Below are positions 49,101-59,481 of a DNA stretch of 64,000 bases, piece after piece. The stretch spans positions 351,001-415,000 of the forward strand of contig JAEMWC010000054.1 in the NCBI GenBank assembly GCA_016490735.1. The letters run 5' to 3'. The stretch comes from Pachyseris speciosa. Lineage: Eukaryota; Cnidaria; Anthozoa; Scleractinia; Pachyseridae. Position numbers and translations under genes: made by a program. Each line of letters starts with the position of its first letter. Position 1 is the first letter of the stretch. Below the pieces are notes generated by a model that saw only the letters and a list, made by a program, of their open reading frames with translations, searched no databases and was not told the origin of the DNA.

Positions 49101-52100
49101 TGATCAAATATACAAATTTGAGGAATATTTTGGATTTTCTTTTGGTAGGGTTGGAAGATGACATAGTTAGATTTCTTAGTATTCAATGTTAATTTATTAG
49201 AAGTTAGCCAATCGTTAAGTTTTTCAATCTCGTTGTTTACAGTCACTTCTAATTTTTTCAGGTCTTTATCAGCAAATATAATACTGGTGTCATCGGCAAA
49301 AAGAAAGAACTTCAATTTGCTAGAACAATCATGGATATCATTTACATAAAGTAGAAAAAGAAGGGGCCCTAATACTGAGCCTTGTGGTATGCCGCATGTG
49401 CATGCGCACTTATCCGAGATGTGGGAGTCTGTCTGGGTTGTTTGGGTGCGATCAGTCAAATAGGATTTAAGCCAGTCATTGATAATTCCTCGTAAACCGT
49501 AATGATTAAGTTTGTCAAGTAGAATTTTATGATTAACAGTATCAAAAGCTTTCTTTAGGTCAATAAAGATCCCACAGGTAAACAAGCGTCGATTCATATT
49601 TGACTGAATAGCTTCAACTATATCGATGATAGCATGATTGGTAGAGTGCCCCTGGCGAAAGCCATACTGCAACGAATATAGGATGGAATGCTGTTCAATG
49701 AAGCTGACGATCTGATTGTACATTATTTTCTCGAAAACTTTATTAAAGTTAGAAAGTAATGATATAGGTCTATAGTTTAAAGCATCCGTCTCATCGTCGC
49801 ATTTGAATATCGCAGTTATCTTTGATATTTTAAGTTTTGAGGGATAAGCCCCTGATGAGATGGAGATGTTGAAGATTTCCACTAAGACGGGAGAGATGAT
49901 ATCGCATGCACATTTCAAGAGCTGCGCGGGGCATGAGTAAAGTCCATGCGATTTATTATTAGAAAGCGATAAAATTTCAAATTTAACCTCTTCTGGTGAG
50001 ACGGGCTGAAAAAGAAAGGAAGAACTCGTCAGGTGATTTGGATTTAGCCAGATAGTCCTTATAATTACTGCGTGGGGATAATTTCATAGCTAATTTGTTA
50101 CCAATAGTTGCAAAGTGTTCGTTCAAGATGTTAGGTATTCTTGAGGGATTATGTGTGACAAGGTTATTATCACGTGGGTCTTTCAGTGCTGTTATAGAGT
50201 GAGACTTTCTTTTGCGGTTTGTGAGAAGTGTATTTATTGCTTGCCACGTTTTCTTCATGTTGTTAATATTTGCAAGGAAGTAATTAGCATAATATTTTTG
50301 TTTACTAAGGCGTGTAAGGGTGGTTAACCTATTTCTGTAGTATGTATATTTAACGGATATTTAATTAGTTACTTTCCATCCAAGAAATAATTTGAAATCT
50401 AACTGTTCGTATGACACATGCCATTCATATAATAGAAAAAGTACTTCCTTAACAATTCAAACAAACTTATAACATTTAGGACTCGGGTGATAGCACCCCT
50501 TGTATTTAACCCATTGACCACCACAACGGCTGAAAAAGGCTGCACAGAACCATGTCCCTTGTACCGCTTGTGATGTCATCAGTTTTAATGCTCGTGGACA
50601 ACTTTTACATGTAGCATGTGTAGAGGGAAGAGATATTTCAAACAATACCTGAATGAGCATGATTCTGTCAGGCCGGAGAAAACACGAGAAAACCAAGTGA
50701 TGTTGACACGAAAATTTGAATGAAAATCTTCCACCTAATCCTATGATCCTAAAAGTTTTCCATGAATCTTTTCCCACCGAAAGGAAGCCCAGAAAATGCC
50801 CAGCAAGAGAAAAAGAAAGCGAGGCAAGAAAAGCAAAAGAAAAAGGGAGGTTTCTGTGCATGGATCAGGAACAGAAGGGTGCAAGGAGCTCCACCAGCAA
50901 ACAGAGTTTGGGCAGTTTTGGTTGTTTTTGGCTAGATTCTGGCCAGCAAATGGCTCAATGACCTTCAAAAGGTGTTTTTTGGCAAAATGCTCGGTATTTA
51001 AAGGGTTAACTTCACTCACATTCTGAAAAAGAAACATGCATCATACAATTTGCAGAAATTTGAAAGACAGGCATACAGCCAGTCTTAGTTCTGTAGATCT
51101 TTGAACTGGCATTCCACTTCCAAACTGACTTGTATTAATGGCCAGTTGTGACAAACAGAACGTACCCCACCATATCACATTCTTCCAAACTTTCACAAGT
51201 CAAAAGTGTTAAAAGAAACAAGGAGAACTTATGTTTCCTATTTTATTTAGACAAGATTCTAATGAAAAGTGGCAGTGCTGCAAAATGTTTCTCTACGTGT
51301 CCAGACACACTGCCTTTAGACAGCAGGAGCTTGCTTTATCATCAAGCACAGATTATTTCTTGAGGGTCACAAATGACATAATTATCTAGTTTGATAATAA
51401 TAACAATGAGTACAGGCAAAAAACATTATCTGATTTCAATACCTTTTGTTAATTTCCAGATCAGCCAGGAGTCAATTGTCCCAAAAGCTAATGTGCCAAG
51501 ATCAGCCTTCTTAGCAAGCTGTATTAGATGACAGACAGACGTAAACTCTCTAGTACATGATCAATCATGGTTAAACTTTTAAAGAAACACATCCTACTCT
51601 TGGTCCATCATGAAAGGCTGGTTGGATAAAATTGCAGGTATCACAAAAGGAATTCCTCCCCTAGGTAACCATCATCCCTAACCCTCAAAGTCAGCTCACA
51701 CACAGTGTATTCCAGGGGTAGATCAAGGAGAGGGTTGCATGGGGTGCCCCCCACCCACCCCCCATGGTACACCTCCTCCTTCAAAAAACTTGGATCTGCC
51801 CTTTTATTCTGTGGCAGATACCGAGTGATGACAAAAAGTGTTTGATCATCCATAATTATTATTTCCTAAGATAAATCAAGCACAAGGAGTTAGTTTTATG
51901 GCTGGCAAATCATGGGCATCAAAGGCAAGTTAAGGTGGCTGCTTAAAGTCCAGATACAAAATAATTAAATATCTACTGACAGAGAGACTTACGTCAGGAT
52001 GACTTTTGAGGAGCCAGTGAAATCTTATTGATGCCTGAAAATGTTGCATTGGAAAAATAATGAGATCAGCGGCTTTGCCTCAGCAAACTAACACTGTGGG

Positions 52101-55100
52101 TTTATTTTTAGAAAAGGAAGGTCAACAAAAAGATGGTCCTTGATGGAAAAATTGAGCTTGAAATGGTGAATCTGTAAATAATTGTTAACTTCAATAAGAA
52201 AATTCTAGCAATAAGTTCAGACAGCAACACAAGAAATCAATGAATTGAACCTTATAACAAGTGACAGGATAACTTACATGTTGTGTGGCAAAATTAATTA
52301 CACTTCCAGCAAGGTACTTCTTTTGTCTCAAAATCATGTGAAGGAATTTAGATCCAATATTGAGACTCTTAAGAGGAGAGAAGAACAAGTTATTAGTTTA
52401 TTTAATGTTTAAGCTACGTACATGATATGGTATCTTTAATTTGTGTCAACACAAAAACCAGACAGGACTAAGTGTATTTTGCATACACACATATATCTAC
52501 TGGTAACTGGATTTGCTAAAATTAAGGGGGGGGGGGCTGGTTGGGCTAATTATCCCTACCACTTTTTTTTTTCTTGGATTGATTTTTTAGGGCTCCAGAT
52601 GACATGGATATAATGGATGAATTTTACCACTTGAACTTGGCCAGATGTTTTAGCCCTGCCACTTTAAAAAATAATGGTCTCTGTGGTCCCTGAATCTGTG
52701 CTAAAGCTGCTGTTCTTCGTCTACATGTAGTTTTTTCTCCAAATTAGCAAATAAAAATATTCAGAGTGTGACCGATTGCTTTTTTGCCTTATCTTTCTTC
52801 CCTTCTCCTGGCCCCCTCTATTTTTCCTTTCCTTGCCTGCTGTGGTGTGATTTTTGGGCTTCTCTGACCCCAAAAGGTGAGTTCTAGACCTATTCCAGTT
52901 AAGTGTCTGCAATTTTTTTATAAATTTATATGTTTTTGCAAATCCAGTTAGATATATAATACAAGACTGGTCTAGGCACTATTTTGGTACAGAGTGCTAT
53001 AATTGCCACCCTCCTTCACTCTTTAAAGTTACATAGATCAACATATCATACAACATCTTTCCATTACCTGCTCCAGAAACATGCTTGTAGGCCTCTATAG
53101 CATGAACAACGGTAGACCATTTTGTGCAGTTTCTGTTAACATTCTATCAGATATCTTTCTTTGCCAACACAAATCAATCTGGCAGAGTTTAACCTTTTTA
53201 TTGGCTCACTAGTCAAAACAGCTTACAAACCTTGAGTGTGACTGATTTGTTCCAGCTTTCAACATAGTTATGTGACCTCATATCTTGCCAGCTGATGAAG
53301 TTATGGTGTGGACGGCCTGACTGCCTGAATATTAAACACAAGATGTCAATGTCACATTTTTCACAGATAAGATAGTCACCCCCACCAGCACCACTATCCC
53401 TATCTACATCATCACCACAGTTATCAGAATCATAGTCATCATCTATACTTGTCTATCACTATGACCACTACCATCACCACCATCATAATCATCATCATTC
53501 TCGTCATTGTTGTCATCATCTATACCACCACCATTGCCACCAAAACTATTACCATCATCATCACCATCATTGTCATCGTCATCATCAGCTATACCACCAC
53601 CACTATCACCACTACCATCATCATCACCATCATGATCATCGACGTCATTGTCAGCATCATCATCATTTTCATTATCATCATCGTCATCATCTATACCACC
53701 ACCACTACCATCATCATCACAATTATAATCATCGTCGTCTTCATTCATCATCTATACCACCACCACTACCACCATAACCATTGCTGCCGCCATCACCATC
53801 ACCATCACCATTAATCCTTATTGATTATTTAATAATCATCAAGAAAATGTTTCAGAGTTACACTGCATACCTGTCCCATGTCAAAAATGTGCCTCTCTGG
53901 GTAGATATGCCCAGGGCTGTGATGTCCTCTGCTTGTAGATTTGATGCTTCATGATGAAATGAAAGCAAAATAATTGAGATTGATAATTGAGATAAGATTG
54001 CAAACAACATCATTATGGAGATGTACAGTGTACATGGCCAACAAGGGCCTAATAGACCCCAGTAGACAACAACGACGCCAGAGCCGTAAGTGTCGTGAGA
54101 AGATTTATTGCAAGGCAATTTTCTGTGAAAAATTGAAACTGACTGTCTATAATTGAAGGGCTCGGAGCATAACCATCCTATGTCGAATTTTGAGTCGTTT
54201 TTCGATTTTGCTTGGATTTGTCTGAATTTCTGCATGTGAACTGTAATTCGATGGAAACACATTGTATGGTATTTTTTTGACTGATTCATCCAGAATCCAG
54301 AAATGCATTTTTTCTTACGTACACCAAGAAACCAACCTTCCATGGGAGTGGTTTGCAAGTTGCATTACATCTTCTTAGTAAGAAAAAATGCATTCTGGAT
54401 GAATCAGTCAAAAAAATACCATACAATGTGTTTCCATCGAATTGTAGTTCACATGCAGAAATTCAGACAAATCCAAGCAAAATCGAAAAACAACCCAAAA
54501 TTCGACATAGGATGGTTATGCACCGACGCCTTCAATTGTATTTTCAGTTTGTTTTCAGTTCTTAATAACTGAGGTTCTTCTTACGAAAGTTTCCTTCACT
54601 TACCTGTTTCGCTGAGTCATATAAGTTACTAATATCTGCCTGTTATGTCCACTGACCCAACTAATATTCTTCCAGTGACAGAGTTGGGTTTTAGCATGAC
54701 ACACTTGTCTAGTAATATATACAGCTTTGATTTTGTTCATTTACAATCATAACGGTAAAGTTAATAAAACAAAAACATAATTTATATCCACAATGTACCT
54801 TCCATAACTTCTGTAATGACATCAACAAACTGTTCCCATAAAACATGTGGATCAATCTCTACCCATCCTGGTTGTGGATGAATAAGTTGGACCTGATAGG
54901 GGAGAGAAAAATCAAAATTTAAAAACCTGCCGCTGTACTTAGCCAAGGCAGGGTTAGACATCTGTTCAGCTGAATTGCTAGCCCCTGGGCTAATGACTTT
55001 TAGAAACCTACTAGCCCACAGCACATCTCAGTAGCCCAAGCTCCTTCTCAAGATCTTGGTCACTGTAACTTCAACTGTTCTTAGCAAGACCATGTGCAAA

Positions 55101-58100
55101 TTGAAAGATGACTTTAGTTGATCCACAGTTTTCTGGTTAAGACCACATGGAAGGTGATCTTAGTGCTTGTTAAGTTAAGATATTTGAAATTAATAGAGTT
55201 TATTTCTCGAATTCTACTACCCCACAGACTACTGAAAATGTGATTGTTACCACCCTGACTCCATGTTTACTAGCCTCGGGCTACTGGGCTAGTGGAGATG
55301 TCGATTCCTGCAAGGCATTTCTTCCCTTGGGGAATTGTTGAAGAGAACACATTGTGATTTCCATGTTCCCAGCCCTTCATGACTTCAGGAACAATGAAAC
55401 TAAATAATAAGGGATTAAATTAAAACCAATAAAATACTGTAACACTATAAATTAATGGTTAAAACATAAATGTTACAATGCTACATTAATGTTATATACT
55501 TTTATAAACAGAAAGAGAAAAACCCAAATCCAAGAAAACATGCCTCTCAAAATTTAAGACATCAGTAAGTTGCCCAGTCACATGAACAATGAAGCAATGC
55601 AAAAACCTGTCAATTTGCCCTCTGCACAACAGGTCTCAAGATAAAGGCCGGTCAGTGGACGATGTTTGGTCAGGATAAAGATTTGTCTGGCCAAACTTTC
55701 AGGTTGCTGGTCATTTTGACCGGTCATTTACACTGTACATAGCTTTCAAATAAATTGTATTTTTTGTACCATCTGGAATAAACTCAAAGATGATGAAATA
55801 TCTAATGTTGCAAGAGAAAAAGAATTTTTTCACTTAAATAGCACAAATATAATGGAAGTAATATGCAGTCAAATCAGTGGAATAAGATGTTCTGCAGCTT
55901 TGTAATTGCCAAGATTTAAGTCAGTGGCGTGCCAAAATCCACTAAATAGACTACAGTGAATCTCACATCAATCAAACACATCTGGTACATGCACTGTATT
56001 ATAACATAAAATCATCATCATTAGCCCTTCTGCACCACATGGCACATAGGCCCTCCTAAGAAGTTTCTGTGGCCAGCAAAGGCTTCTTGGGGACAGGTTG
56101 TCAGACCACCACCCAGCCTTCACCCAACCCTGAGATGTGTACATGAGATCAGACCATAGCAATGGGAGCTACATACCCTACTCTTTTAAATCAGTGTGTG
56201 GGTTCTTTTATGCCCCCTTCCAGTTTTACAGGTGGAGGTGAAGGAGACAAGGGTAATGGCTTAACGTCACTGCCCAATGATGTGATCATCATCATCATCA
56301 TCATCATTATAACATAACGGCAGTTTCAATTGTCTGGGAAAAGATAGTAGCATTCACAGCCGGGAGCATCACTGCATACCTTGGCCTTGCAGTTTAGTTT
56401 GCTGTACACTATAATTTTAAAGCGCTGTTTACATGTGCCAAAAAACTGAATGCAAGTGCAAGAAAAAGGAAAAAAAAGGAAAAAAAAGGAAAAAAAACTG
56501 TCCTTTCTTTGAGACTTGGCTTCCACTTGTATCCGCATTTTTCTAACATGTGAACATTGCTAACACAAGCACAAACACCGGTGCAAGCCAGTGAATGTTC
56601 CTATCTACCATCTTGGATATTAAGTACTCCAAATGTGCATGCATCTTCATTATCATCATTTGTTCTGCCTCCTAATAGGTTACCATGACCAGCAGAGGCT
56701 CTTGGGGCCAGGTGGTCAATATAATTAACCCACCACCCAGCCTACACCCAACCCTGGGATGTGTGTGAGGTCGGACCACACTAGCACAGGGAACTACTTT
56801 CCCTACTATTTTTGATCAGTGTGTGGGTTCTTTTACGTCCTCTTCAAGTTTTGTGTGTGGAGGTGAAGGAGACAAGACCAATGGGTTAAAATCACTGTCC
56901 AGTGAAGCGGATGTTGAGCACACAACCAGCATGATCTTACTTCTATATCTAAAACCCTGGTTTGTGGTCTGGTCTGGGTTTGTACCCACGGCCTCCCGCT
57001 CAGCAGTCCGCCTGTGCTCTAATAACTGAGCCAACTAAATATGAACATACAGTTAACCATAAAGTTTACTTTCTAATACCCATCAACCAAAAACTGCAAC
57101 TACTAGGTGGCTCGAACTCCCATGTTCATACTTTGTTGGATCAATACTACCACTCTGTATCAACTAATATTGGTATCAAACAAATTTCCAATCATTGATG
57201 GACCAATCGTGGTCACTTTCTTGGCATAACAGACTACTACAGCATTGCTATAACCTGTTCGTATAAATCTACTAGCATTTTAACACAGATACCATTCTCT
57301 TATTGGCTATGCTACTCCGTATCTATTCTGTTTTAGTCTAAATCTACTAGCTGTTTTAGTATAAATCTACTAGCGGGAGGTTGTGGGTTCTAACCTCGGC
57401 CGGACCAATACTTAGGGTCTTAAAAATAACTGAAGAGAAAGTGCTGCCTTTGTAATGACATCTGCAAATGGTTAGACTTTCTAGTCTTCTTGGATAAGGA
57501 CGATAAACCGTAGGCCCCGTCTCATAGTACTTTAACTTAATCTGATTCTGTGGGACGTAAAAGAACCACTAGGGACGTAACAAAACTCTGGCTGTGACCA
57601 CCCCTAGTGTCTGTCCTAGATATCTACATTACGGGGGCACTCATTAGTTACTTCATTAATTGTAAACTGCACTAGCAGTCTGGTCAAGTCCCCCGGCCAG
57701 TGATGTAAACTATCTCTGAAAAGCCCCGACGGGGAGAGGATAAGTATGTATGTATGTAAGCATTCTATCATGAATGCCATTCTCTGATTGGCTATGCTGC
57801 TCATTATCTATTCTGTGATAGATAGTGAGTAGTGGTTGTCAACAAAATGGCCGCCACTTCCCTGCATTTTTGAAGTGTCTGCAAGACAATTTACTTGTTT
57901 AGTTTTGAACAACTAGTAGATTTATACTAAAACAATTAGATTATTCACTCTTAATTTCTATGCATGATAGCTGATTTTTGGCTGCGCCCTCATCAGCTAT
58001 CTCATGATACAAATCTCGAGCTCATAACCTAATTATTAAGTAGATGGATTGTAGTGGTAATCAACAAAATGGTAGTTGTTTCTTTACATTTTTAAAGTGT

Positions 58101-59056
58101 CTGGGAGGAGGATTTAAATAATTTACTTGTTTAGTTTTGATTGACTAGTGATTTATACTAAAACAAATTATTAGATTGTTTGCTCTTGATTTTCTCCTAA
58201 TTTTAGTGAAGTAGTGATTATACATGTATCACAAAAAATAGCTCCACCTATTCTATCATTGACCTTTGCTCAACATGTCATGATGCAGAGCCATATATTT
58301 ACATGTATTTATTTATTTATTTTAATTGAACTTTGTTTACCGACAATTAGGTAAGTTTAGTATCAGCTACGACTTAAAAAAGAGTAGCTGTATTGATTCA
58401 TCCAAGTCTAAGTCCTGAAAAATGACGGAAACCTAAGCAAGGGTCTGACACCTTTGCTTTTACATATTAAGCTTATGTACAAGCAACGGCGGGTAAAAAG
58501 TACAGGTCACATTCTACAGGTCAACATGCAGGTCACCTGGCTACGGATTAATATAGATGCCCAAAAGTGTCTCCTGGCCCTAATCACTTCCCAAAATTTT
58601 CTTATAGATTATTAAGAAACTGTTTGGCTCAGTTACCAATCAATAAAACAGTGACCTGTACTTGCGATCTGTGGAATGTGACCTGTACTTTTTATTACAA
58701 GCAAAGTTTGTATGCTACCGGTCTTAATTAAAGCATCAGAGTTCAATTCGATTCGGTGTTTGGGGTTCAATGTTCTGTACAAAATCGCTGTCGATCAGGG
58801 ATACAGTAAGACTACATAGACTTGTGTGGATTCTGCGCTTACTGCTGTGCCAAAAAAACCTTTGTGGTATGATCTTCACCTTAAATCTGATCAATCGATC
58901 TTGATGAATGGGAATTTTACCAACCTTTCTTGTAGTGTGGTACAAGGAAATTCCGGATCTGTCGAAGTGATGGCAGGCAATGGTTGTAGTTCCTACGTCC
59001 ACAGAAATTATATTCACTAGCGATCGATGTTTCGTTTCATCTTTAGCCCTTGCCAT
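35989..59056 (-). CDS. GK5: glycerol kinase 5-like FGGY carbohydrate kinase, complete
   Basis: Family members phosphorylate glycerol or related polyols with ATP; the exact substrate of GK5 is less certain. Eighteen exons join in phase to 526 aa, close to human GK5: 59056-58925, 54892-54799, 53946-53871, 53324-53231, 52367-52278, 52034-51993, 51518-51443, 47748-47687, 47566-47493, 46352-46292, 45259-45133, 44361-44257, 43694-43644, 42804-42761, 41643-41540, 40239-40177, 39604-39471, 36140-35989. Visible motifs: SVDVGTTT (phosphate loop, residues 18-25), WVEIDPHVLW, FISWQD, VADQQAA with putative catalytic Asp270, MGTGSF (290-295), and VDGGISSN (433-440). DRPSQTDMSTLGAAFLAGLA favours GK5 over GK. 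Exon 14 uses a GC donor. The intron between exons 7 and 8 carries a LINE. No signal peptide; probably cytosolic. Starts head-to-head with the next gene. Confidence 0.93.
36754..36834 (-). ncRNA. hammerhead ribozyme, canonical core
   Basis: On the minus strand: stem I (AGCAUUAGC/GCUAAUGCU plus GCCAU/AUGGC and outer GAGCC/GGCUC), CUGAUGA, stem II GGCCU-AACA-AGGCC, GAAA, a self-complementary ACAGCUGU stem III, then the GUC cleavage triplet. Every core nucleotide matches the hammerhead consensus. There is no Penelope coding sequence nearby; it is inside the nested MITE cluster. The very short stem III suggests action as a dimer, as in newt satellite and retrozyme hammerheads (family knowledge). 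Confidence 0.85.
37699..38073. mobile_element. MITE with AAGGCCTGTTTAAACGG ends
   Basis: Left AAGGCCTGTTTAAACGGTTT; right end inverted AAAGGGCCGTTTGAACGGCT. Repeated CAACATTTG/GTTGGACG words inside. Nested in the larger cluster. Confidence 0.6.
38428..38800 (+). mobile_element. LINE 3' fragment with (TATG)n tail
   Basis: Encodes a typical LINE reverse-transcriptase C-terminus (YSLRSYAKLKPPAVRTTTFG, FRYPAPNAWNKLP, LSTFKYKLKQF, stop at 38632-38634), then AT-rich 3' UTR and TATGTATGTATGTA. The tail resembles that of the SINE at 57370-57760. Confidence 0.8.
38812..39180. repeat. minisatellite, about 29-bp unit with GCGCGGGAAAA
   Basis: Imperfect copies of AAGCGCGGGAAAACATGTAA plus CCAGTGCC, in two blocks (38812-38990 and 39085-39180). 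Single units also occur near 35089, 36370-36420 and 44630. The repeated TTTCCCGCGC (inverse) matches the E2F consensus TTTSSCGC. Confidence 0.7.
39745..40135. repeat. tandem repeat, about 120-bp unit
   Basis: Four to five variable units sharing CCATTCAAATGAAAGCTACT, GAGCAGTACTTTCCTGTGGT and GCTGTACAAGGTGG. Units shorten toward the right. In GK5 intron 16. Confidence 0.75.
40367..40880 (-). mobile_element. LINE 3' fragment with (TATTG)n tail
   Basis: Minus strand encodes a LINE reverse-transcriptase end (RSEVYEGNTRNKGKL, FKYRGTSLWNSLPENI, stop near 40577), ending in TATCG/TATTG repeats at 40370-40390. A different tail from the 38.4-kb fragment indicates a different family. Confidence 0.78.
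41829..42077. mobile_element. hairpin MITE
   Basis: CACTCCAAAAACGATGAGGG, ACTAGTGAAGGATTGTGGGA and GACGGAAGATG at the left are matched by inverses at the right, about 70 bp of arms. No ORF. It directly abuts the next hairpin. Confidence 0.8.
42078..42262. mobile_element. hairpin MITE abutting the previous one
   Basis: GGCAATACCCCATTTTG and GAATTGTGGGTAGATCCAGT at the left pair with near-perfect inverses at the right (about 73-bp arms, 35-bp loop). Either independent insertion at the end of the first MITE or part of one compound element. Confidence 0.78.
42998..43122. repeat. compound microsatellite (CAT)n(AAT)n(AAG)n
   Basis: Three successive trinucleotide arrays, probably the expanded tail of the adjacent minus-strand LINE fragment. 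Confidence 0.88.
43250..43640 (-). mobile_element. LINE 3' fragment (L2/CR1-like)
   Basis: Minus strand reads WLPIKSLIEFKILLITFKAI, HGMASNYICKLL, YSLRSNQ and, in another frame, FKTYLFKQALK: the C-terminal part of LINE reverse transcriptases with a frameshift. It begins directly after the donor of GK5 exon 13. Confidence 0.75.
44595..44650 (-). mobile_element. tRNA-derived SINE fragment
   Basis: Minus strand holds GTAGGTTCGATTCCTACC (B-box type) followed by CTGAATTTCTTTTCAG, the same order as in the SINE at 62.6 kb. The A box is missing. Confidence 0.5.
44889..45096. mobile_element. TAGCCTG/CAGGCTA hairpin-like element
   Basis: Bounded by TAGCCTG and CAGGCTA with GC-rich inner complementary words (CGCGCGAAG.. 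and GCGCTTCGCGC). No clear target duplication. It ends 36 bp from GK5 exon 11. Confidence 0.5.
45288..45705 (+). mobile_element. fragment of the 1.8-kb TTAA element family
   Basis: Matches the inverse of about 6600-7040, longer than the copy at 32.5 kb. Shared words: GAAGTCTGTTTAAAGTGATG, AATTTTAATTGCCCGAAAAT, CCGAACAGATATCTACCGAA. Confidence 0.75.
46528..47065. mobile_element. 538-bp inverted-repeat element, possible PIF/Harbinger-like MITE
   Basis: Ends GGTGGCTCAAAATGGTTT and inverse; the whole element is roughly palindromic (GAATCTTGATATG on both arms). TAA on each side (46525-46527 and 47066-47068) could be a 3-bp target duplication, as in PIF/Harbinger. Confidence 0.7.
48089..50360 (-). 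mobile_element. 5'-truncated CR1/L2-like LINE, 2.3 kb
   Basis: Minus-strand ORF remnants: 50258-49983 (MKKTWQAINTLLTNRKRKS), 49918-49049 (reverse transcriptase with YRPISLLSNFNKVFEKI, IDLKKAFDTVNH, GIPQGSVLGPLLF, FADDTSIIF) and 48970-48395 (C-terminus). One frameshift near 50010 and one stop (TAA where Leu is expected, about 49050) inactivate it. The 3' end has short AACCTTTATG-type repeats (48089-48125). No endonuclease domain remains. It sits in GK5 intron 7. Confidence 0.9.
50862..51442. other. GK5 intron 7 sequence, no gene seen
   Basis: Between the LINE and GK5 exon 7. Lys/Arg-rich open frames around 50716-51026 come from purine-rich sequence and show no domain. Confidence 0.4.
53385..53818. 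repeat. CAT/CCA-rich low-complexity array
   Basis: Irregular units built on ATCATCTATACCACCACC and CATCATCACCATCAT, a worn minisatellite with a unit of roughly 60-80 bp. It produces Thr/Ile-rich and Asp-rich artefact frames. In GK5 intron 3. Confidence 0.85.
54149..54540. mobile_element. long hairpin MITE
   Basis: ATAATTGAAGG and then about 150 bp of nearly perfect arms (GCATAACCATCCTATGTCGA, GCATTTTTTCTTAC and inverses), with a 55-bp centre. TA-like flanks. In GK5 intron 2. Confidence 0.85.
55025..56007. other. GK5 intron 1, no gene seen
   Basis: AT-rich; includes CTAGCCC/GGGCTAGT words near 54975-55290 that may be an old repeat. No coding similarity. Confidence 0.4.
56008..56310 (-). mobile_element. 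tRNA-derived SINE, 5'-truncated, ATC tail
   Basis: Shares CCACCACCCAGCC, CAACCCTGRGATGTGT, TCAGTGTGTGGGTTCTTTTA and GGTGGAGGTGAAGGAGACAA with 56640-57045. The tail is (GAT)n on the minus strand at 56008-56022. The tRNA-like head is missing. Confidence 0.7.
56640..57045 (-). mobile_element. tRNA-derived SINE, full length
   Basis: On the minus strand: A-box-like TTGGCTCAGTTATTAGAGCA, B-box-like CCGTGGGTACAAACCC, a body shared with the copy at 56008-56310, and a GATGAT tail. Confidence 0.75.
57240..57370. repeat. short interspersed repeats (TATAAATCTACTAG family)
   Basis: Three copies of AGTATAAATCTACTAG or variants, related to 8650-8765 and 57890-58200. Confidence 0.55.
57370..57760 (+). mobile_element. 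tRNA-derived SINE with (TATG)n tail
   Basis: Starts in a B-box-like GTTGTGGGTTCTAACC, then a body with AGAAAGTGCTGCCTTTGTAA and GGATAAGGACGATAAACCGT, ending AAGTATGTATGTATGTAAG. The head's A box is lost. The tail equals that of the LINE fragment at 38428-38800. Confidence 0.75.
57890..58200. repeat. two copies of the AGATTTATACTAAAAC repeat
   Basis: TTTGAACAACTAGTAGATTT and TTTTGATTGACTAGTGATTT, each followed by ATACTAAAACAA and TTAGATT; the first also has GCTGCGCCCTCATCAGCTAT. Confidence 0.6.
58494..58692. mobile_element. small inverted-repeat element
   Basis: AAAAAGTACAGGTCACATTC and its inverse (one extra T) bound about 200 bp; a further TACAGGTCA copy lies inside. TA follows on the right. 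Confidence 0.65.
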
Positions 59057-59481
59057 CTTGGAATCCTAACTCCCTAAAGGGTTTCACACTGCGACAAAAT
59101 CATGTTTTGCATGAGTAGAAGTATGTTTACACTTGACAGGAAACCCGCCTTCTCACAACCCATCATTTACAAAGACTCCTGGCTGGGTCCCCCTGGGTAA
59201 GGTGTTTGCACAGCCTCCAAAGAATAACTCTTGGTTACTTCGAATATTCATCATCCAACCAATTTTCATTTTTATAGAAGAAAAAATAAATTCTAAAAAA
59301 TCATTGCATGTTTATAATTATTTGAGCTTTTTGTTCGTCTTAAATACGTGCTTCCTTGGGGTACCCTACGGAAAGCAAATCGCTGCTGAAAACGAGGCGA
59401 GAGTTGGCGCGCCATTTTGAATTCTAATAAAATACACCTTACGTACTAACATTTTTCAGTTTCTCGATCTGTTCATTTCAA
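59057..59481. promoter_or_regulatory. bidirectional promoter region of GK5 and the AUNIP-like gene
   Basis: The 425 bp between two divergent start codons. A CCAAT box lies at 59259-59263 (plus), and TTGGCGCGCCATTTTG at 59404-59419 combines an E2F-like TTGGCGC with a YY1-like GCCATTTT. No TATA box in a convincing place. Shared use by both genes is inference. Confidence 0.6.

Noticed and set aside
50457..51037. Several open frames on both strands next to the LINE
   Set aside because: Purine-rich sequence read in overlapping frames; they contradict each other and match nothing I recognise.
53443..53814. Thr/Ile-rich and Asp-rich open frames
   Set aside because: Translation of a CAT/CCA low-complexity array inside a GK5 intron.
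57950..58000. Hammerhead-like word with CTGATGAGGGCGCAGCC on the minus strand (also near 8690)
   Set aside because: The second core box reads AAAA instead of GAAA and no NUH with a proper stem III follows, so it is not called as a ribozyme.
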